In this document: piece by piece, positions 27,001 through 36,510 of the stretch | Numbering within the stretch: position 1 is the stretch's first letter | How the letters are laid out: each line of letters begins with the position of its first letter | Source: Mycolicibacterium agri | GTDB lineage: Bacteria; Actinomycetota; Actinomycetes; Mycobacteriales; Mycobacteriaceae | Reading direction: 5' to 3' | NCBI RefSeq assembly: GCF_002553505.1 | Contig: NZ_PDCP01000018.1 | Span: 38,907 to 102,906 of the forward strand | Length of the DNA: 64,000 bases | Made by a program: the position numbers and the translations under genes | The notes under the pieces: model-generated | The model's database searches: none | Told to the model about the DNA's origin: nothing | What the model saw: only the letters and a program-made list of their open reading frames with translations

Positions 27001-27882
27001 GTGACTTCACCGAACGAGGCCGGCTATCCGCGCTCGGCCGACGGTAGCGCCAACGGCTCCCTACCCGACGACTCCGAGACCGGCTCGCTGGGCAATGCGG
27101 TAGGACGCGGGGAGGCGCCGCCCTGGCAGCGCGGCCCCGCGGCCAGGGCGCAGCAGCAGGGCGCGAGGCCGCCGCGGGAGCAGGCCCGCCCCGAACCGCA
27201 CCGCGGCCCGGGACAGTCCGGACACGCTCCCGGCGACCGCCTCAACCGGTTCATCTCCGGTGGCGGGGGTGGTGCGTCATCGGCTCAAGACGGTGCCGAG
27301 CAGGCGCCGCTGCCGCGCAACGAGTCGCCGCGCAACGAGTCGCCGCGTAACGAGCAGCCACGGCCGGAGCCGCCGGTCGCCGAGGCCTACGCCAGCGAGC
27401 TGCCGGACCTGTCGGGTCCGACGCCTCGCCCGCAGCGCAAGAGCACGCCGGATCGCGAGCCGGTCGGCCGGCTGTCGCCTGCGGGCCGTGTCCAGGTCGC
27501 CAGCCGCACGCATACCGGGCCGGTGCGGGCCAGCATGCAGATTCGCCGAATCGACCCGTGGAGCGCGCTGAAGGTGTCGCTGGTGCTGTCGGTGGCGCTG
27601 TTCTTCGTGTGGATGATCGCCGTGGCGTTCCTGTATCTCGTCCTCGGCGGAATGGGCGTGTGGAGCAAGCTCAACAGCAACGTCGGCGACCTGCTGACCA
27701 GCGCCAGCGGCCAGGCCGGCGGCGAGCTGGTGTCCAGCGGCACGATCTTCGGCGGCGCTGCGTTGATCGGTTTGGTGAACATCGTGCTGCTGACGGCGAT
27801 GGCCACCGTCGGGGTGTTCATTTACAACCTGACGACCGATCTGGTCGGCGGTATCGAGGTGACGCTGGCCGACCGCGACTGA
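27001..27882 (+). CDS. DUF3566 membrane protein (Rv0007-like)
   Basis: This 293-residue protein follows gyrA by 19 bases. The first 180 residues are Pro/Arg-rich and disordered. They include three copies of [10 protein letters not shown] encoded by a 15-bp tandem repeat at 27313-27357. The DUF3566 domain holds two membrane helices (about 197-222, [20 protein letters not shown]; about 250-275, [20 protein letters not shown]). The gene is conserved in this position across actinobacteria but I know no proven biochemical function. The start is a GTG at 27001. Confidence 0.85.
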   Translation: MTSPNEAGYPRSADGSANGSLPDDSETGSLGNAVGRGEAPPWQRGPAARAQQQGARPPREQARPEPHRGPGQSGHAPGDRLNRFISGGGGGASSAQDGAEQAPLPRNESPRNESPRNEQPRPEPPVAEAYASELPDLSGPTPRPQRKSTPDREPVGRLSPAGRVQVASRTHTGPVRASMQIRRIDPWSALKVSLVLSVALFFVWMIAVAFLYLVLGGMGVWSKLNSNVGDLLTSASGQAGGELVSSGTIFGGAALIGLVNIVLLTAMATVGVFIYNLTTDLVGGIEVTLADRD

Positions 27883-27888
27883 TCCGGT

Positions 27889-27918
27889 TTGGGTCGAGGG
27901 TCCTGATTACGGTAATCT
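27889..27918 (+). promoter_or_regulatory. Possible tRNA-Ile promoter
   Basis: TTGGGT (27889-27894) and TAATCT (27913-27918) are separated by 18 bases and end 23 bases before the tRNA. This would fit a primary-sigma promoter for the tRNA genes. The match is moderate. Confidence 0.4.
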
Positions 27919-27941
27919 CGTCGCTCGGCCATATGCGTTAC

Positions 27942-28015
27942 GGGCCTATAGCTCAGGCGGTTAGAGCGCTTCGCTGATAACGAAGAGGTCGGAGGTTCGA
28001 GTCCTCCTAGGCCCA
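27942..28015 (+). tRNA. tRNA-Ile(GAU)
   Basis: The 74-base gene folds with acceptor GGGCCTA/TAGGCCC, D-arm TAGCTCAGGCGGTTAGAGC, anticodon GAT at 27975-27977 and T-arm GGAGG TTCGAGT CCTCC. CCA is not encoded. It lies after gyrA and DUF3566 with tRNA-Ala, as in other mycobacteria. Confidence 0.97.
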
Positions 28016-28029
28016 CGGAAAGGGTCACC

Positions 28030-28134
28030 ATGAGGCTGGTGTTTCTGGTCGTCGCGGTGGCGCTGGTGGTGCTGGTAGCGCGGTCGCGACGCGGCGTCGA
28101 GGTATGGCACACCGCCGCCGATTATCCTTCCTGA
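28030..28134 (+). CDS. Small membrane peptide between tRNA-Ile and tRNA-Ala (DLW-39-like)
   Basis: ATG at 28030 opens a 34-residue frame: one hydrophobic helix (LVFLVVAVALVVLVA), then RSRRGVEVWHTAADYPS. Actinobacteria often have a peptide of about 39 residues in this exact place, annotated as the DLW-39 family, ending in a similar acidic-Trp motif. Here EVW would be the equivalent. An AAAGGG stretch lies 8-13 bases upstream. Coding is supported by position and topology, not by known function. Confidence 0.6.
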   Translation: MRLVFLVVAVALVVLVARSRRGVEVWHTAADYPS

Positions 28135-28137
28135 CAC

Positions 28138-28210
28138 GGGGCCTTAGCTCAGTTGGTAGAGCGCTGCCTTTGCAAGGCAGAAGTCAGGGGTTCGAATCCC
28201 CTAGGCTCCA
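28138..28210 (+). tRNA. tRNA-Ala(UGC)
   Basis: The 73-base gene has acceptor GGGGCCT/AGGCTCC (one G-U pair), D-arm TAGCTCAGTTGGTAGAGC, anticodon TGC at 28171-28173 in loop TTTGCAA, and T-arm CAGGG GTTCGAAT CCCCT. CCA is not encoded. Confidence 0.97.
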
Positions 28211-28340
28211 CAAATCGAATTAGCCGACGCGGGTCTGCGTCGCGGGTGTCTGGCGCGCGGTTTCTGCGTTTACGGTTGTGATTCGGCGCGGGACTTGCGA
28301 CCCTGCTCGCAGAAACCGCAACCGCCTATCCCCTACTCCC

Positions 28341-28775
28341 CTACGGCCGCGGCGTGACTTCCACACTCGGCGGGCGGGGCGACGGGTCCGGCTGCATCGA
28401 CCGCCGGACGATCGAAAAGGCAACGGCCCCAACGCCTAACACCACGGCGCCGGCGGTGATCAGAAGCAACGGCCGGGGCCGCCGCTTCGGCTTGCGCGCG
28501 TCGGCGAGCGCCTGCGGCAGGTTGGCCAACACCTCCTGCGCCGCAGCGATTTCCTGCGACAGTGTGTCACCGGCCTCGGCGACTTCCTTGGCCACTTCCC
28601 TGGCCAGCCGGCTCTTCTCCAGCCGCTCACGGACGCTGCTGGCGGCCGAATTGGCGCCGCGCCAGCCGAGGCCGACCGTCCCCAGCGTCACGTCGACAGG
28701 ACCGACGGCGGTGTACTTCAGTCCGCGAGTCAACCGTTGCCCTGGGGTCAGCCGTTCGTCCGTCTTCGTGCCCAT
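28341..28775 (-). CDS. cwsA: Cell wall synthesis protein CwsA (Rv0008c-like)
   Basis: The ATG at 28775 ([15 protein letters not shown]) has GAGAGG upstream and gives 144 residues. The family-typical opening is followed by a long charged helix (about 45-85) and a single membrane helix near 103-122 ([21 protein letters not shown]). A Pro-rich tail ends the protein. CwsA interacts with the growth-pole protein Wag31 and with CrgA in mycobacteria; crgA is 1.2 kb away. Confidence 0.85.
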   Translation of the reverse strand: MGTKTDERLTPGQRLTRGLKYTAVGPVDVTLGTVGLGWRGANSAASSVRERLEKSRLAREVAKEVAEAGDTLSQEIAAAQEVLANLPQALADARKPKRRPRPLLLITAGAVVLGVGAVAFSIVRRSMQPDPSPRPPSVEVTPRP

Positions 28776-28892
28776 TTCCACCTCTCTCGCGCTGTCTCGC
28801 CGACCTGTCTACGGTCGCCGTCCAGCCTGCCATCAACGGCAATGCCACGGTGCCCGGTTGGCGGTCAACGGAGCGTGGCAGACTGGCATCTC

Positions 28893-29420
28893 GTGACGAG
28901 CCCCATTCAGACAGCGACCGCGACCCTGCACACCAATCGTGGTGACATCAAGATCGCGTTGTTCGGAAACCATGCCCCCAAGACCGTCGCCAACTTCGTC
29001 GGGCTTGCGCAGGGCACCAAGGACTACAGCACCGAGAACGCCTCGGGCGGGACGTCCGGGCCGTTCTACGACGGGGCCATCTTCCACCGGGTGATCGACG
29101 GCTTCATGATCCAGGGCGGGGACCCGACCGGTACCGGTCGCGGCGGGCCCGGATACCAGTTCGAGGACGAGTTCCATCCCGAGCTCCAGTTCGACAAGCC
29201 CTACGTGCTGGCGATGGCCAATGCGGGTCCCGGCACCAACGGCTCGCAGTTCTTCATCACGGTCGGCAAGACGCCGCACCTGAACCGCAGGCACACCATT
29301 TTCGGTGAGGTCATCGACCCCGAGTCGCAGAAGGTGGTCGACGCGATCGCGAGCACCGCGACCGATCGCAGCGACCGGCCGACGGATCCCGTGGTGATCG
29401 ACTCGATCACGATCACCTAG
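28893..29420 (+). CDS. ppiA: Peptidyl-prolyl cis-trans isomerase A (cyclophilin)
   Basis: The GTG at 28893 ([19 protein letters not shown]) gives 175 residues; upstream in-frame sequence does not fit the family. Cyclophilin core motifs are [25 protein letters not shown] and [18 protein letters not shown], followed by HTIFGEV. There is no signal peptide, so it acts in the cytoplasm in protein folding. Confidence 0.96.
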   Translation: MTSPIQTATATLHTNRGDIKIALFGNHAPKTVANFVGLAQGTKDYSTENASGGTSGPFYDGAIFHRVIDGFMIQGGDPTGTGRGGPGYQFEDEFHPELQFDKPYVLAMANAGPGTNGSQFFITVGKTPHLNRRHTIFGEVIDPESQKVVDAIASTATDRSDRPTDPVVIDSITIT

Positions 29421-29435
29421 GCCGTGTCGGCCCCT

Positions 29436-29864
29436 CTACGGCGCGGCTGAGCGGCCGGCCAGCCCGGCCGCGGTCAGCGCGTCCAACACATCCAGGGGAT
29501 CGGTACCGAGATCCCAACGGGTGAGCACGAAGAGCCGATCGTTGGCTGTATCGATCTCGAGCAGGCGCACTTTCCGCCCGATTCGGCGGAATTCAGTGAT
29601 CCTGATGATCTTGATATCGGCCTTCTCCAGACGGTTGGTACGCAGCGGTCCGCGGATCTGAAGACCGCCGTTGCTGATTGCCAACTTCGGCCGTGCGCGC
29701 CACGAAACGAGTGCAAACACCAGCAGTCCGGCAGCGGCAATGATCGTGAAAACGCGCCCGGGAGGGTCTGTGACTAGGGTCACAGCGGCGACAGCCATCA
29801 TAAGCCCGAATATGCCGCACGCGGCGATCCCCAGCGGAGATGGGCTCCATTCAGTTTGCTGCAC
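29436..29864 (-). CDS. PH-domain membrane protein (Rv0010c-like)
   Basis: A GTG at 29864 (VQQTEWSPSPLGIAAC) gives 142 residues, close to the M. tuberculosis homologue. Two membrane helices (about 10-30 and 38-57) precede a bacterial PH-like domain beginning RPKLAISNGGLQIRGPLRTNRLEKADI and ending LDALTAAGLAGRSAAP. The function is not established. It converges with ppiA (15-bp gap). Confidence 0.75.
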   Translation of the reverse strand: MQQTEWSPSPLGIAACGIFGLMMAVAAVTLVTDPPGRVFTIIAAAGLLVFALVSWRARPKLAISNGGLQIRGPLRTNRLEKADIKIIRITEFRRIGRKVRLLEIDTANDRLFVLTRWDLGTDPLDVLDALTAAGLAGRSAAP

Positions 29865-30019
29865 GCGTATTCCACATGCTCTTACCACAGCTAATGAGGT
29901 TATCCACAAGTGCTATCCCCAATGGGGATGAATCACAACGATGTGATTGGTTGAGCATCAAGTTGCCAAACGGGTAACGCGCGGAGTCCCCATTGAATTC
30001 ATCAGCACTGATACGACGG

Positions 30020-30283
30020 TCACCGCCAGCGCATAGTTAGCAACAGACCGGTGATCATGAAAGCAAAGGCGATCGCGTAGTTCCAGGGCCCCAACTCGAG
30101 CAGGAACGGAATCGACGAGGCCGCGAGCTGGAAGACCAGCAGCCACGCCAGCCCGATCACCATCAAGCTCAAGAACAGCACCACGAACCAGACGCTTGAC
30201 GGCCCGGCTTTCACCTTCACAGGTGTCCGGCTCACCGGGTTGATGGTGAAGTCGTTCTTCTTACGGACCTTGGACTTGGGCAT
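30020..30283 (-). CDS. crgA: Cell division protein CrgA
   Basis: The ATG at 30283 ([18 protein letters not shown]) with GAAGG upstream gives 87 residues. Two membrane helices (about 30-53 and 64-83) follow a basic N-terminus. CrgA binds FtsZ, FtsQ, FtsI and CwsA in mycobacteria and helps assemble the divisome. Confidence 0.95.
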   Translation of the reverse strand: MPKSKVRKKNDFTINPVSRTPVKVKAGPSSVWFVVLFLSLMVIGLAWLLVFQLAASSIPFLLELGPWNYAIAFAFMITGLLLTMRWR

Positions 30284-30389
30284 GGGTACCTTCACAAACA
30301 GTCGGCGCCACGGGTGCGACGATGAAGCAGGATGTACTTACGAGGTTAACGCAGGTTGCGCGCAGGTCAGAATCAGCAGGGAGTAGCCG

Positions 30390-31160
30390 ATGGACCAGGA
30401 CGGCGGTCCCGAGCAAAGGCGTAGGCCCAGCGCCTGGCGCTTCGGCGTCCCAGTGGTGTGCCTATTGGCGGGGCTGTTGTTGGCCGCCACCCACGGGGTC
30501 TCCGGCGGCGACGAGATCCGACGCAGCGACGCGCCCCGTCTGGTCGATCTTGTTCGCGAATCCCAGCAGTCGGTGGACCGTCTCACCGCCCAGCGCGACG
30601 GCCTGGTCAACCAGATCGACACCCATCACGGCGGCTCGCCGGGCGCCGACGCCGCGCTCACCGCGATCCAGAACCGCAACGCCCGCCTGGCCGCCGACGC
30701 CGGACTGGACCCGATCCGCGGCCCCGGCCTTGTCGTGACGCTCACCGACGCGCAGCGCGACGCCCACGGCCGCTTCCCCCGCGATGCCACCCCCGACGAC
30801 CTGGTCGTGCACCAGCAGGACATCCAGGGCGTCCTCAACGCGCTGTGGAACGGCGGCGCCGAGGGCATCCAGATGCAGGACCAGCGCATCATCGGCACCT
30901 CCGCGCCGCGCTGCGTCGGAAACACGCTGCTGCTCAACGGTCGCACGTACAGCCCGCCCTACGTCATCACCGCCGTCGGAGACCCGGCCAAAATGCAGGC
31001 GGCGTTGGCGGCCGAGCCGTCGGTCACGATCTACAAGCAGTACGTCGTGCGGTTCGGGCTGGGCTATTCGGAGGAGCCCCGCGCCTCGGTCGACATCGTC
31101 GGACACACCGAGCCGGTCCGCATGCAGTTCGCCAAGCCGGCGGGCCCGATCGGCTACTGA
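30390..31160 (+). CDS. DUF881 family membrane-anchored protein (Rv0012-like)
   Basis: The 256-residue protein has one N-terminal membrane helix (about 17-35, VPVVCLLAGLLLAATHGV). A short coiled-coil region (about 45-95) and an external DUF881 domain follow, with LVVTLTDAQRD, LVVHQQDIQGVLNALWNGGAEGIQMQDQRI and CVGNTLLLNG. The family is common beside division genes in actinobacteria and firmicutes, but its role is not defined. It is divergent from crgA. Confidence 0.85.
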   Translation: MDQDGGPEQRRRPSAWRFGVPVVCLLAGLLLAATHGVSGGDEIRRSDAPRLVDLVRESQQSVDRLTAQRDGLVNQIDTHHGGSPGADAALTAIQNRNARLAADAGLDPIRGPGLVVTLTDAQRDAHGRFPRDATPDDLVVHQQDIQGVLNALWNGGAEGIQMQDQRIIGTSAPRCVGNTLLLNGRTYSPPYVITAVGDPAKMQAALAAEPSVTIYKQYVVRFGLGYSEEPRASVDIVGHTEPVRMQFAKPAGPIGY

Positions 31161-31213
31161 CGCCGGCGCAACTCGCTCAGTAAGTCTCCAGACGCGCCTA
31201 GTAACCTGGCCTG

Positions 31214-31888
31214 ATGCAAATCCTGGTCGTCGACAACTACGACAGCTTCGTGTTCAACCTGGTCCAGTACCTGGGCCAACTCGGGGTGAACGCGCAGGTC
31301 TGGCGTAACGACGACGACCGCCTCGCCACCGACGCCGACATCGCCGACGCCGCCGAACGCTTCGACGGCGTGCTGCTCAGCCCCGGCCCCGGCACACCGG
31401 AACGCGCCGGCGCCTCCGTCGCGCTGGTGAAGGCCTGCGCGGCCGCGCGGACGCCGCTGCTCGGCGTGTGCCTCGGGCACCAGGCGATCGGCGTGGCCTT
31501 CGGCGGCACCGTGGACCGCGCGCCGGAGCTTCTGCACGGCAAGACCAGCACCGTGTTTCACGCGAATGTCGGTGTGCTGAAAGGCCTTCCGGATCCGTTC
31601 ACCGCGACGCGCTACCACTCGCTGACGATCCTGCCCGAGACGATGCCCGCCGAACTGGAAGTCACGGCGCGCACCGAGGGCGGCGTCGTCATGGGTGTGC
31701 GGCACGTGTCGCTGGCCATTCACGGCGTGCAGTTCCACCCGGAGTCGATCCTCACCGAGGGTGGTCACCGCATGTTGGCCAACTGGCTCGGCTACTGCGG
31801 CGCGGCGCCGGACGAGTCGTTGGTGCGCGCGCTGGAAGCCGAGGTCGCCGATACGGTGCGAGCGGCTACGCAGCGAAACTCAGCGTGA
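31214..31888 (+). CDS. pabA: Glutamine amidotransferase of aminodeoxychorismate/anthranilate synthase
   Basis: The 224-residue class I amidotransferase supplies ammonia from glutamine to a PabB or TrpE partner for folate or tryptophan synthesis. The nucleophile lies in GVCLGHQAIG (Cys near 80) and the catalytic His-Glu pair in HGVQFHPESIL. The M. tuberculosis orthologue is named trpG, so the pathway could be either. Its last 23 bases overlap the convergent pknB 3' end. Confidence 0.92.
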   Translation: MQILVVDNYDSFVFNLVQYLGQLGVNAQVWRNDDDRLATDADIADAAERFDGVLLSPGPGTPERAGASVALVKACAAARTPLLGVCLGHQAIGVAFGGTVDRAPELLHGKTSTVFHANVGVLKGLPDPFTATRYHSLTILPETMPAELEVTARTEGGVVMGVRHVSLAIHGVQFHPESILTEGGHRMLANWLGYCGAAPDESLVRALEAEVADTVRAATQRNSA

Positions 31889-33737
31889 TCGTCGCGTCGA
31901 AATTCACCGTCGTGCCCGGCGGCGGGCTTTGAGTCACCACCGCGTTGGTGCGCTGACCGCTGTCGCGGACATCGGGACCCTTGTCCAGGAAGCCTGTCCA
32001 GCCCAGCGCCCGTAGCCGCGGTTCGGCCTCGGTCCAGAACTGCCCGCGCAGGTCGGGCATGGTGAACTGATTGCCCCGCGACACCTGGATCTGCACCGCG
32101 GTGTCCAGCGGGACCGTCTGGCCCGTCGCAGGCACCGTTCCGATCACCTGGCCCGCGGGCTGCGGGCTGTCCACCTCGACCGGCACGGACCTGGTGAAGC
32201 CGCTGGCGTTGAGCACCTGCTGGGCCGACTCGACGGTCTGGCCCTTCACGTCGGGTATCTGCTTGCTCTCCGGGCCCGACCCGATCACGATCGTCACCTC
32301 ATTGGTGATCGCCGAGGTCTGATTGGCCGGCGGGATGGTGCCGACGACCCGGTCCTTGAGCTGCGGCGTGGACGGCGACGGCGCCTGCTTGAACTTCCCG
32401 AAACCGGCGTCGGTCAGCTTCTTGACGGCCTCGGCGTAGGTCAGCGACGACACGTCGGGAATCTCCCGCTGCTCCGGCCCGGTCGACACGTTGATGGTGA
32501 TCTCGTCGCCGGCGTCCACTTCGGTGTTGGCGCTCGGCTCGGTGTCGATCACGTGGCCGGGCTCGACGGTCGAATCCGGCCGCTGCTGGGTGCGGGTCCT
32601 GAAGCCGGCGTTCTGCAGCGTCACGACCGCGTCGGCGGACGTCTGGCCGCGCACGTCGGGCACCTGCACGGCGCGGGTGTCGCCGCCGATCATGTTGATC
32701 GCGACGGTGACGACCACCGTCAGCACCGCCAGCATGGCGACGGCGATCAACCAGCGGCCGACGGACTGGCCGCGTTCCCGTTCGGCGTACGCCGACTGGT
32801 GCAGCGCCATCTGCTCGGTCGCCGGGATCGGGTTCGACGGTGTGGATGCCAGCAGCGACGTGCGCTCGGCGTCGGTCAGCACCTTCGGCGCCTCGGGCGT
32901 CTCGCCGCTGTGCACCCGGATCAGGTCGGCGCGCATCTCCGCAGCGGTCTGATAGCGGTTATCCGGGTTCTTCGCCAGCGACTTGAGCACCACCGCGTCG
33001 AGTTCCGGCGAAATGCCTTCCTTGCGCTGCGACGGTGGAATCGGATCCTCGCGGACGTGCTGATAGGCGACGGCGACGGGCGAGTCACCGATGAAAGGCG
33101 GCTCGCCGGTGAGGATCTCGTACAGCACGCAGCCCAGCGAGTAGACGTCGGAGCGAGCGTCGACCTTCTCGCCGCGGGCCTGCTCGGGCGACAGGTACTG
33201 CGCGGTGCCGATCACCGCGGCGGTCTGCGTCACGCTGTTGGCGTCGGCCAGCGCGCGGGCGATGCCGAAGTCCATCACCTTCACCGCGCCGGTTTTGCTG
33301 ATCATGATGTTCGCCGGCTTGACGTCGCGGTGGATGATGCCGTGCTGGTGGCTGAAGTTCAGCGCTTGGCAGGCGTCGGCGATGACCTCGATGGCTCGCT
33401 TGGCCTCCATCGGGCCGTCGTTGTGCACGATGTCGCGCAGCGTCACGCCGTCGACGTACTCCATCACGATGTACGGCAGCGGGCCATTGGGCGTCTCGGC
33501 CTCGCCGGTGTCGTACACCGCCACGATCGCGGGATGGTTCAGCGCGGCGGCGTTCTGGGCTTCGCGACGGAACCGCAGGTAGAAGGTGGGGTCGCGGGCT
33601 AGGTCGGCGCGCAGCACCTTGACCGCCACGTCTCGGTGCAGGCGCACATCGCGCGCGAGATGGACTTCGGACATGCCTCCGAAGCCGAGAATTTCGCCGA
33701 GTTCGTAGCGGTCGGACAGGTGCTGCGGGGTCGTCAT
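31866..33737 (-). CDS. pknB: Serine/threonine protein kinase PknB with PASTA repeats
   Basis: This 623-residue transmembrane kinase senses peptidoglycan fragments and lipid II and controls wall synthesis and division. The kinase domain (about 11-275) has [24 protein letters not shown] and MDFGIA; the activation loop reads [12 protein letters not shown] with two candidate Thr. A membrane helix lies near 335-352. Four extracellular PASTA repeats follow ([29 protein letters not shown] and FTMPDLRGQ as their starts). Known substrates encoded here include CwlM, MurJ, PbpA-linked FhaB and PstP. Its start overlaps the pknA stop (ATGA). Confidence 0.97.
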   Translation of the reverse strand: MTTPQHLSDRYELGEILGFGGMSEVHLARDVRLHRDVAVKVLRADLARDPTFYLRFRREAQNAAALNHPAIVAVYDTGEAETPNGPLPYIVMEYVDGVTLRDIVHNDGPMEAKRAIEVIADACQALNFSHQHGIIHRDVKPANIMISKTGAVKVMDFGIARALADANSVTQTAAVIGTAQYLSPEQARGEKVDARSDVYSLGCVLYEILTGEPPFIGDSPVAVAYQHVREDPIPPSQRKEGISPELDAVVLKSLAKNPDNRYQTAAEMRADLIRVHSGETPEAPKVLTDAERTSLLASTPSNPIPATEQMALHQSAYAERERGQSVGRWLIAVAMLAVLTVVVTVAINMIGGDTRAVQVPDVRGQTSADAVVTLQNAGFRTRTQQRPDSTVEPGHVIDTEPSANTEVDAGDEITINVSTGPEQREIPDVSSLTYAEAVKKLTDAGFGKFKQAPSPSTPQLKDRVVGTIPPANQTSAITNEVTIVIGSGPESKQIPDVKGQTVESAQQVLNASGFTRSVPVEVDSPQPAGQVIGTVPATGQTVPLDTAVQIQVSRGNQFTMPDLRGQFWTEAEPRLRALGWTGFLDKGPDVRDSGQRTNAVVTQSPPPGTTVNFDATITLSFAA

Positions 33738-35038
33738 TCCAATGTCTGTTCTAAATACGATGGCGGCACCCGCTCGGGCGCGGGCGGCGCACTGGCGCCG
33801 AATCGGTGTAGCCCGATTTGCTCTCCACGATGACCGATCGACCCCTCATCGGTCCAGCCGGGCACTCTGACCAGCGGTGGAGCGCCATACGGAGTTGTCT
33901 GGGTGACGGTGTCGGTCACCGTCGGCGGCGGGGATTCCCTGTCCTTCTTGTCCTGTGCGTTCAAGACGATCAATATCGCGATGGCGATCGCCAGCGCGCC
34001 GAGAACACCGGCCGCCCACAGCAGGGCCCGCTGACCGGAGGAGAACGTGCGCCGCGGCGGCGGCGGTCGGTGGCCGCCTGTGGTGGGTCGGGCGCGGGCG
34101 GCGGTGGCGGGGCTGCGCGCGGTCATGGCGGCACTGGTCGCCGCGCCAACGGCGGTCGGCGCCGCTCGCCCGAGGGTCGGTGCCGCGTTGGGGCGCGGCG
34201 GACGGCGACCGGCGCGCACGGCCGCAACCGCGTCGGCGAACGGTCCGCCGGACCGGTACCGCATGCCCGGGTTCTTCACCAGCGTGATCTCGATCAGCTC
34301 GCGCACATTGGGCGGCAGATCGGCGGGCAACGGCGGAGGCGTCTCCTTGATGTGCTTCATCGCGACCGTCAGAGCACCGTCACCGGTGAACGGCCGCTTG
34401 CCCGAAACCGCTTCGTAGCCAACGACTCCCAGCGAGTAGACGTCGCTGGCCGCGGTGGCGTCGTGGCCCAGCGCCTGCTCCGGCGCGATGTACTGGGCGG
34501 TGCCCATCACCATGCCGGTCTGCGTGACGGGGGCGGCGTCGACGGCCTTCGCGATGCCGAAGTCGGTGAGTTTGACCTGCCCGGTGGGCGTGATCAGGAT
34601 GTTGCCCGGTTTGACGTCACGGTGCACCAACCCCGCGCTGTGCGCCACCTGCAAGGCGCGGCCGGTCTGCTCGAGCATGTCCAGCGCGTGCCGCAGCGAC
34701 AGCCTGCCGGTGCGTTTGAGCACCGAGTTCAACGGCTCGCCGTTGATGAGCTCCATCACCAGGTAGGCGGTGCGGCCCTCGCCGTCCATGTCGGTCTCGC
34801 CGTAGTCGTAGACGCTGGCGATGCCGGGATGGTTGAGCATCGCGACCGTGCGGGCCTCGGCGCGGAAGCGTTCCACGAACTCGGGGTCGGAGGAGAACTC
34901 CTGCTTGAGCACCTTCACCGCGACGCGGCGCCCGAGTCGGGAGTCGACGGCCTCCCACACCTGGCCCATGCCGCCGGTGGCGATCAGCCGCTGCAGCCGG
35001 TACCGGCCGGACAGGGTCACACCAACGCGCGGGCTCAT
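33734..35038 (-). CDS. pknA: Serine/threonine protein kinase PknA
   Basis: The 434-residue kinase controls cell shape together with PknB. The kinase domain (about 13-275) has [26 protein letters not shown] and TDFGIAKA, with activation loop [14 protein letters not shown] Pro/Ala-rich juxtamembrane linker and one helix near 340-360 ([21 protein letters not shown]) lead to a short external tail without PASTA repeats. It overlaps both neighbours by ATGA. Confidence 0.97.
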   Translation of the reverse strand: MSPRVGVTLSGRYRLQRLIATGGMGQVWEAVDSRLGRRVAVKVLKQEFSSDPEFVERFRAEARTVAMLNHPGIASVYDYGETDMDGEGRTAYLVMELINGEPLNSVLKRTGRLSLRHALDMLEQTGRALQVAHSAGLVHRDVKPGNILITPTGQVKLTDFGIAKAVDAAPVTQTGMVMGTAQYIAPEQALGHDATAASDVYSLGVVGYEAVSGKRPFTGDGALTVAMKHIKETPPPLPADLPPNVRELIEITLVKNPGMRYRSGGPFADAVAAVRAGRRPPRPNAAPTLGRAAPTAVGAATSAAMTARSPATAARARPTTGGHRPPPPRRTFSSGQRALLWAAGVLGALAIAIAILIVLNAQDKKDRESPPPTVTDTVTQTTPYGAPPLVRVPGWTDEGSIGHRGEQIGLHRFGASAPPAPERVPPSYLEQTLE

Positions 35039-36510
35039 GATCCCTCCCGCAATGCCGCGGCGATCGTGGCCCGGCCGATGGGCGCTGCGACCGCGCCGCC
35101 GGTGGCCGAGAGCCGGTTACCGCCGTTCTCCACCAGCACCGCGACTGCGACCTTGGGGGCGCGGGCCGGGGCAAACGCGATGTACCACGCGTGCGGCGGG
35201 GTGTTGCGCGGGTCAGTCCCGTGCTCCGCGGTGCCTGTCTTCGATGCGATCTGCACGCCGGCGATGGCTCCCTTCTGCTGCGTCATCTGCTCGGCGCCGA
35301 CCATCAAGTCCGTTAGTGTATCGGCGACCTGCGTAGACACGGCACGCCGCTGCTCGTGGGGCACGGTCGTCGCGATATTGGACAGGTCAGGGCCCTTGAG
35401 ACTCTCGACGAGGTAGGGCTGCATCGCCACCCCGCCGTTGGCGATGGTGGCAGCTACCTGAGCGTTCTGCAGCGGGGTGAGCGCGACGTCCTTCTGCCCG
35501 ATGCTGGACATGCCGAGCGCGGCGGCGTCACCGATCGGGCCGACGGTCGACTCCGCCACCTGCAGCGGAATCGGCGGCGGGGTGCTGTCCAGGCCGAACG
35601 CTGCGGCGGTGCTGCGCAGCGCGTCGGCTCCGGTGTCGAGGCCCAGCTGGACGAACGCCGTGTTGCACGACCGCGCGAACGCCTCCCGCAGCGACGCGGT
35701 GGGTCCGTGACCGCAGGGCGTGCCGCCGAAGTTCTCCAGTGTCGCGGTGCTGTCCGGCAGTGGGATTCGCGCCACCGACGGCAGCGGGGTGTCCGGCGTC
35801 GCGCCCGACTGCAGGGCCGCGGCCGTGGTGATCACCTTGAACGTCGAGCCCGGCGGGTAGGTCTCCGAAATCGCCCGGTTCAGCAGCGGGTTTCCGGGGT
35901 TGTCGCGCAGCTGCTGCCACGCCTCGCCCTGCTTCTCGACGTCGTGGCTGGCCAGCAGATTCGGGTCGTAGGACGGCGACGACACCATCGCCAGGATCTT
36001 GCCCGTCGACGGCTCCAGCGCGACGACGGCGCCGGAACACGGCCCGTTGCAGCCCTCCTCCATGGCCTTCCACGCCGCCTCCTGCACCTGCGGGTTGATC
36101 GTGGTCGCCACGTTGCCGCCGCGCGGGTCGCGGCCGGTGAAGAAGTCGGCCAGCCGGCGGCCGAACAGCCGCTCGTCGGAGCCGTTGAGGATGGCGTCCT
36201 CGGCGCGTTCCAGGCCCGTGCTGGAGAACCGCAGTGAGTAGAAGCCGGTGACCGGCGCGTACGTCAGCGGGTTGGGGTACACCCGCAGGAACCGGAAGCG
36301 GCCGTCGGTGGACACCGAATAGGCCAGCAGCTGCCCGCCCGCCGAGATCTGGCCGCGCTGGCGGGAGTACTCGTCGAGCAGCACGCGCTGGTTGCGGGGG
36401 TCGGCGCGCAGACCGTCGGCGGTGAAAACCTGGGTGAGCGTGGCGTTGGCCAACAGCAGCACGACCAACACCATGATCATGACCGAGATGCGGCGCAGGG
36501 AGTTGTTCAT
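35035..36510 (-). CDS. pbpA: Penicillin-binding protein A, class B transpeptidase
   Basis: The 491-residue protein has an N-terminal membrane helix (about 9-27) and an external transpeptidase domain. The active-site serine lies in [10 protein letters not shown], the SxN motif in [10 protein letters not shown] and KTG in [10 protein letters not shown]. It crosslinks peptidoglycan and partners the RodA polymerase encoded next (ATGA overlap). In mycobacteria it is needed for septation and cell length control. Confidence 0.96.
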   Translation of the reverse strand: MNNSLRRISVMIMVLVVLLLANATLTQVFTADGLRADPRNQRVLLDEYSRQRGQISAGGQLLAYSVSTDGRFRFLRVYPNPLTYAPVTGFYSLRFSSTGLERAEDAILNGSDERLFGRRLADFFTGRDPRGGNVATTINPQVQEAAWKAMEEGCNGPCSGAVVALEPSTGKILAMVSSPSYDPNLLASHDVEKQGEAWQQLRDNPGNPLLNRAISETYPPGSTFKVITTAAALQSGATPDTPLPSVARIPLPDSTATLENFGGTPCGHGPTASLREAFARSCNTAFVQLGLDTGADALRSTAAAFGLDSTPPPIPLQVAESTVGPIGDAAALGMSSIGQKDVALTPLQNAQVAATIANGGVAMQPYLVESLKGPDLSNIATTVPHEQRRAVSTQVADTLTDLMVGAEQMTQQKGAIAGVQIASKTGTAEHGTDPRNTPPHAWYIAFAPARAPKVAVAVLVENGGNRLSATGGAVAAPIGRATIAAALREGS

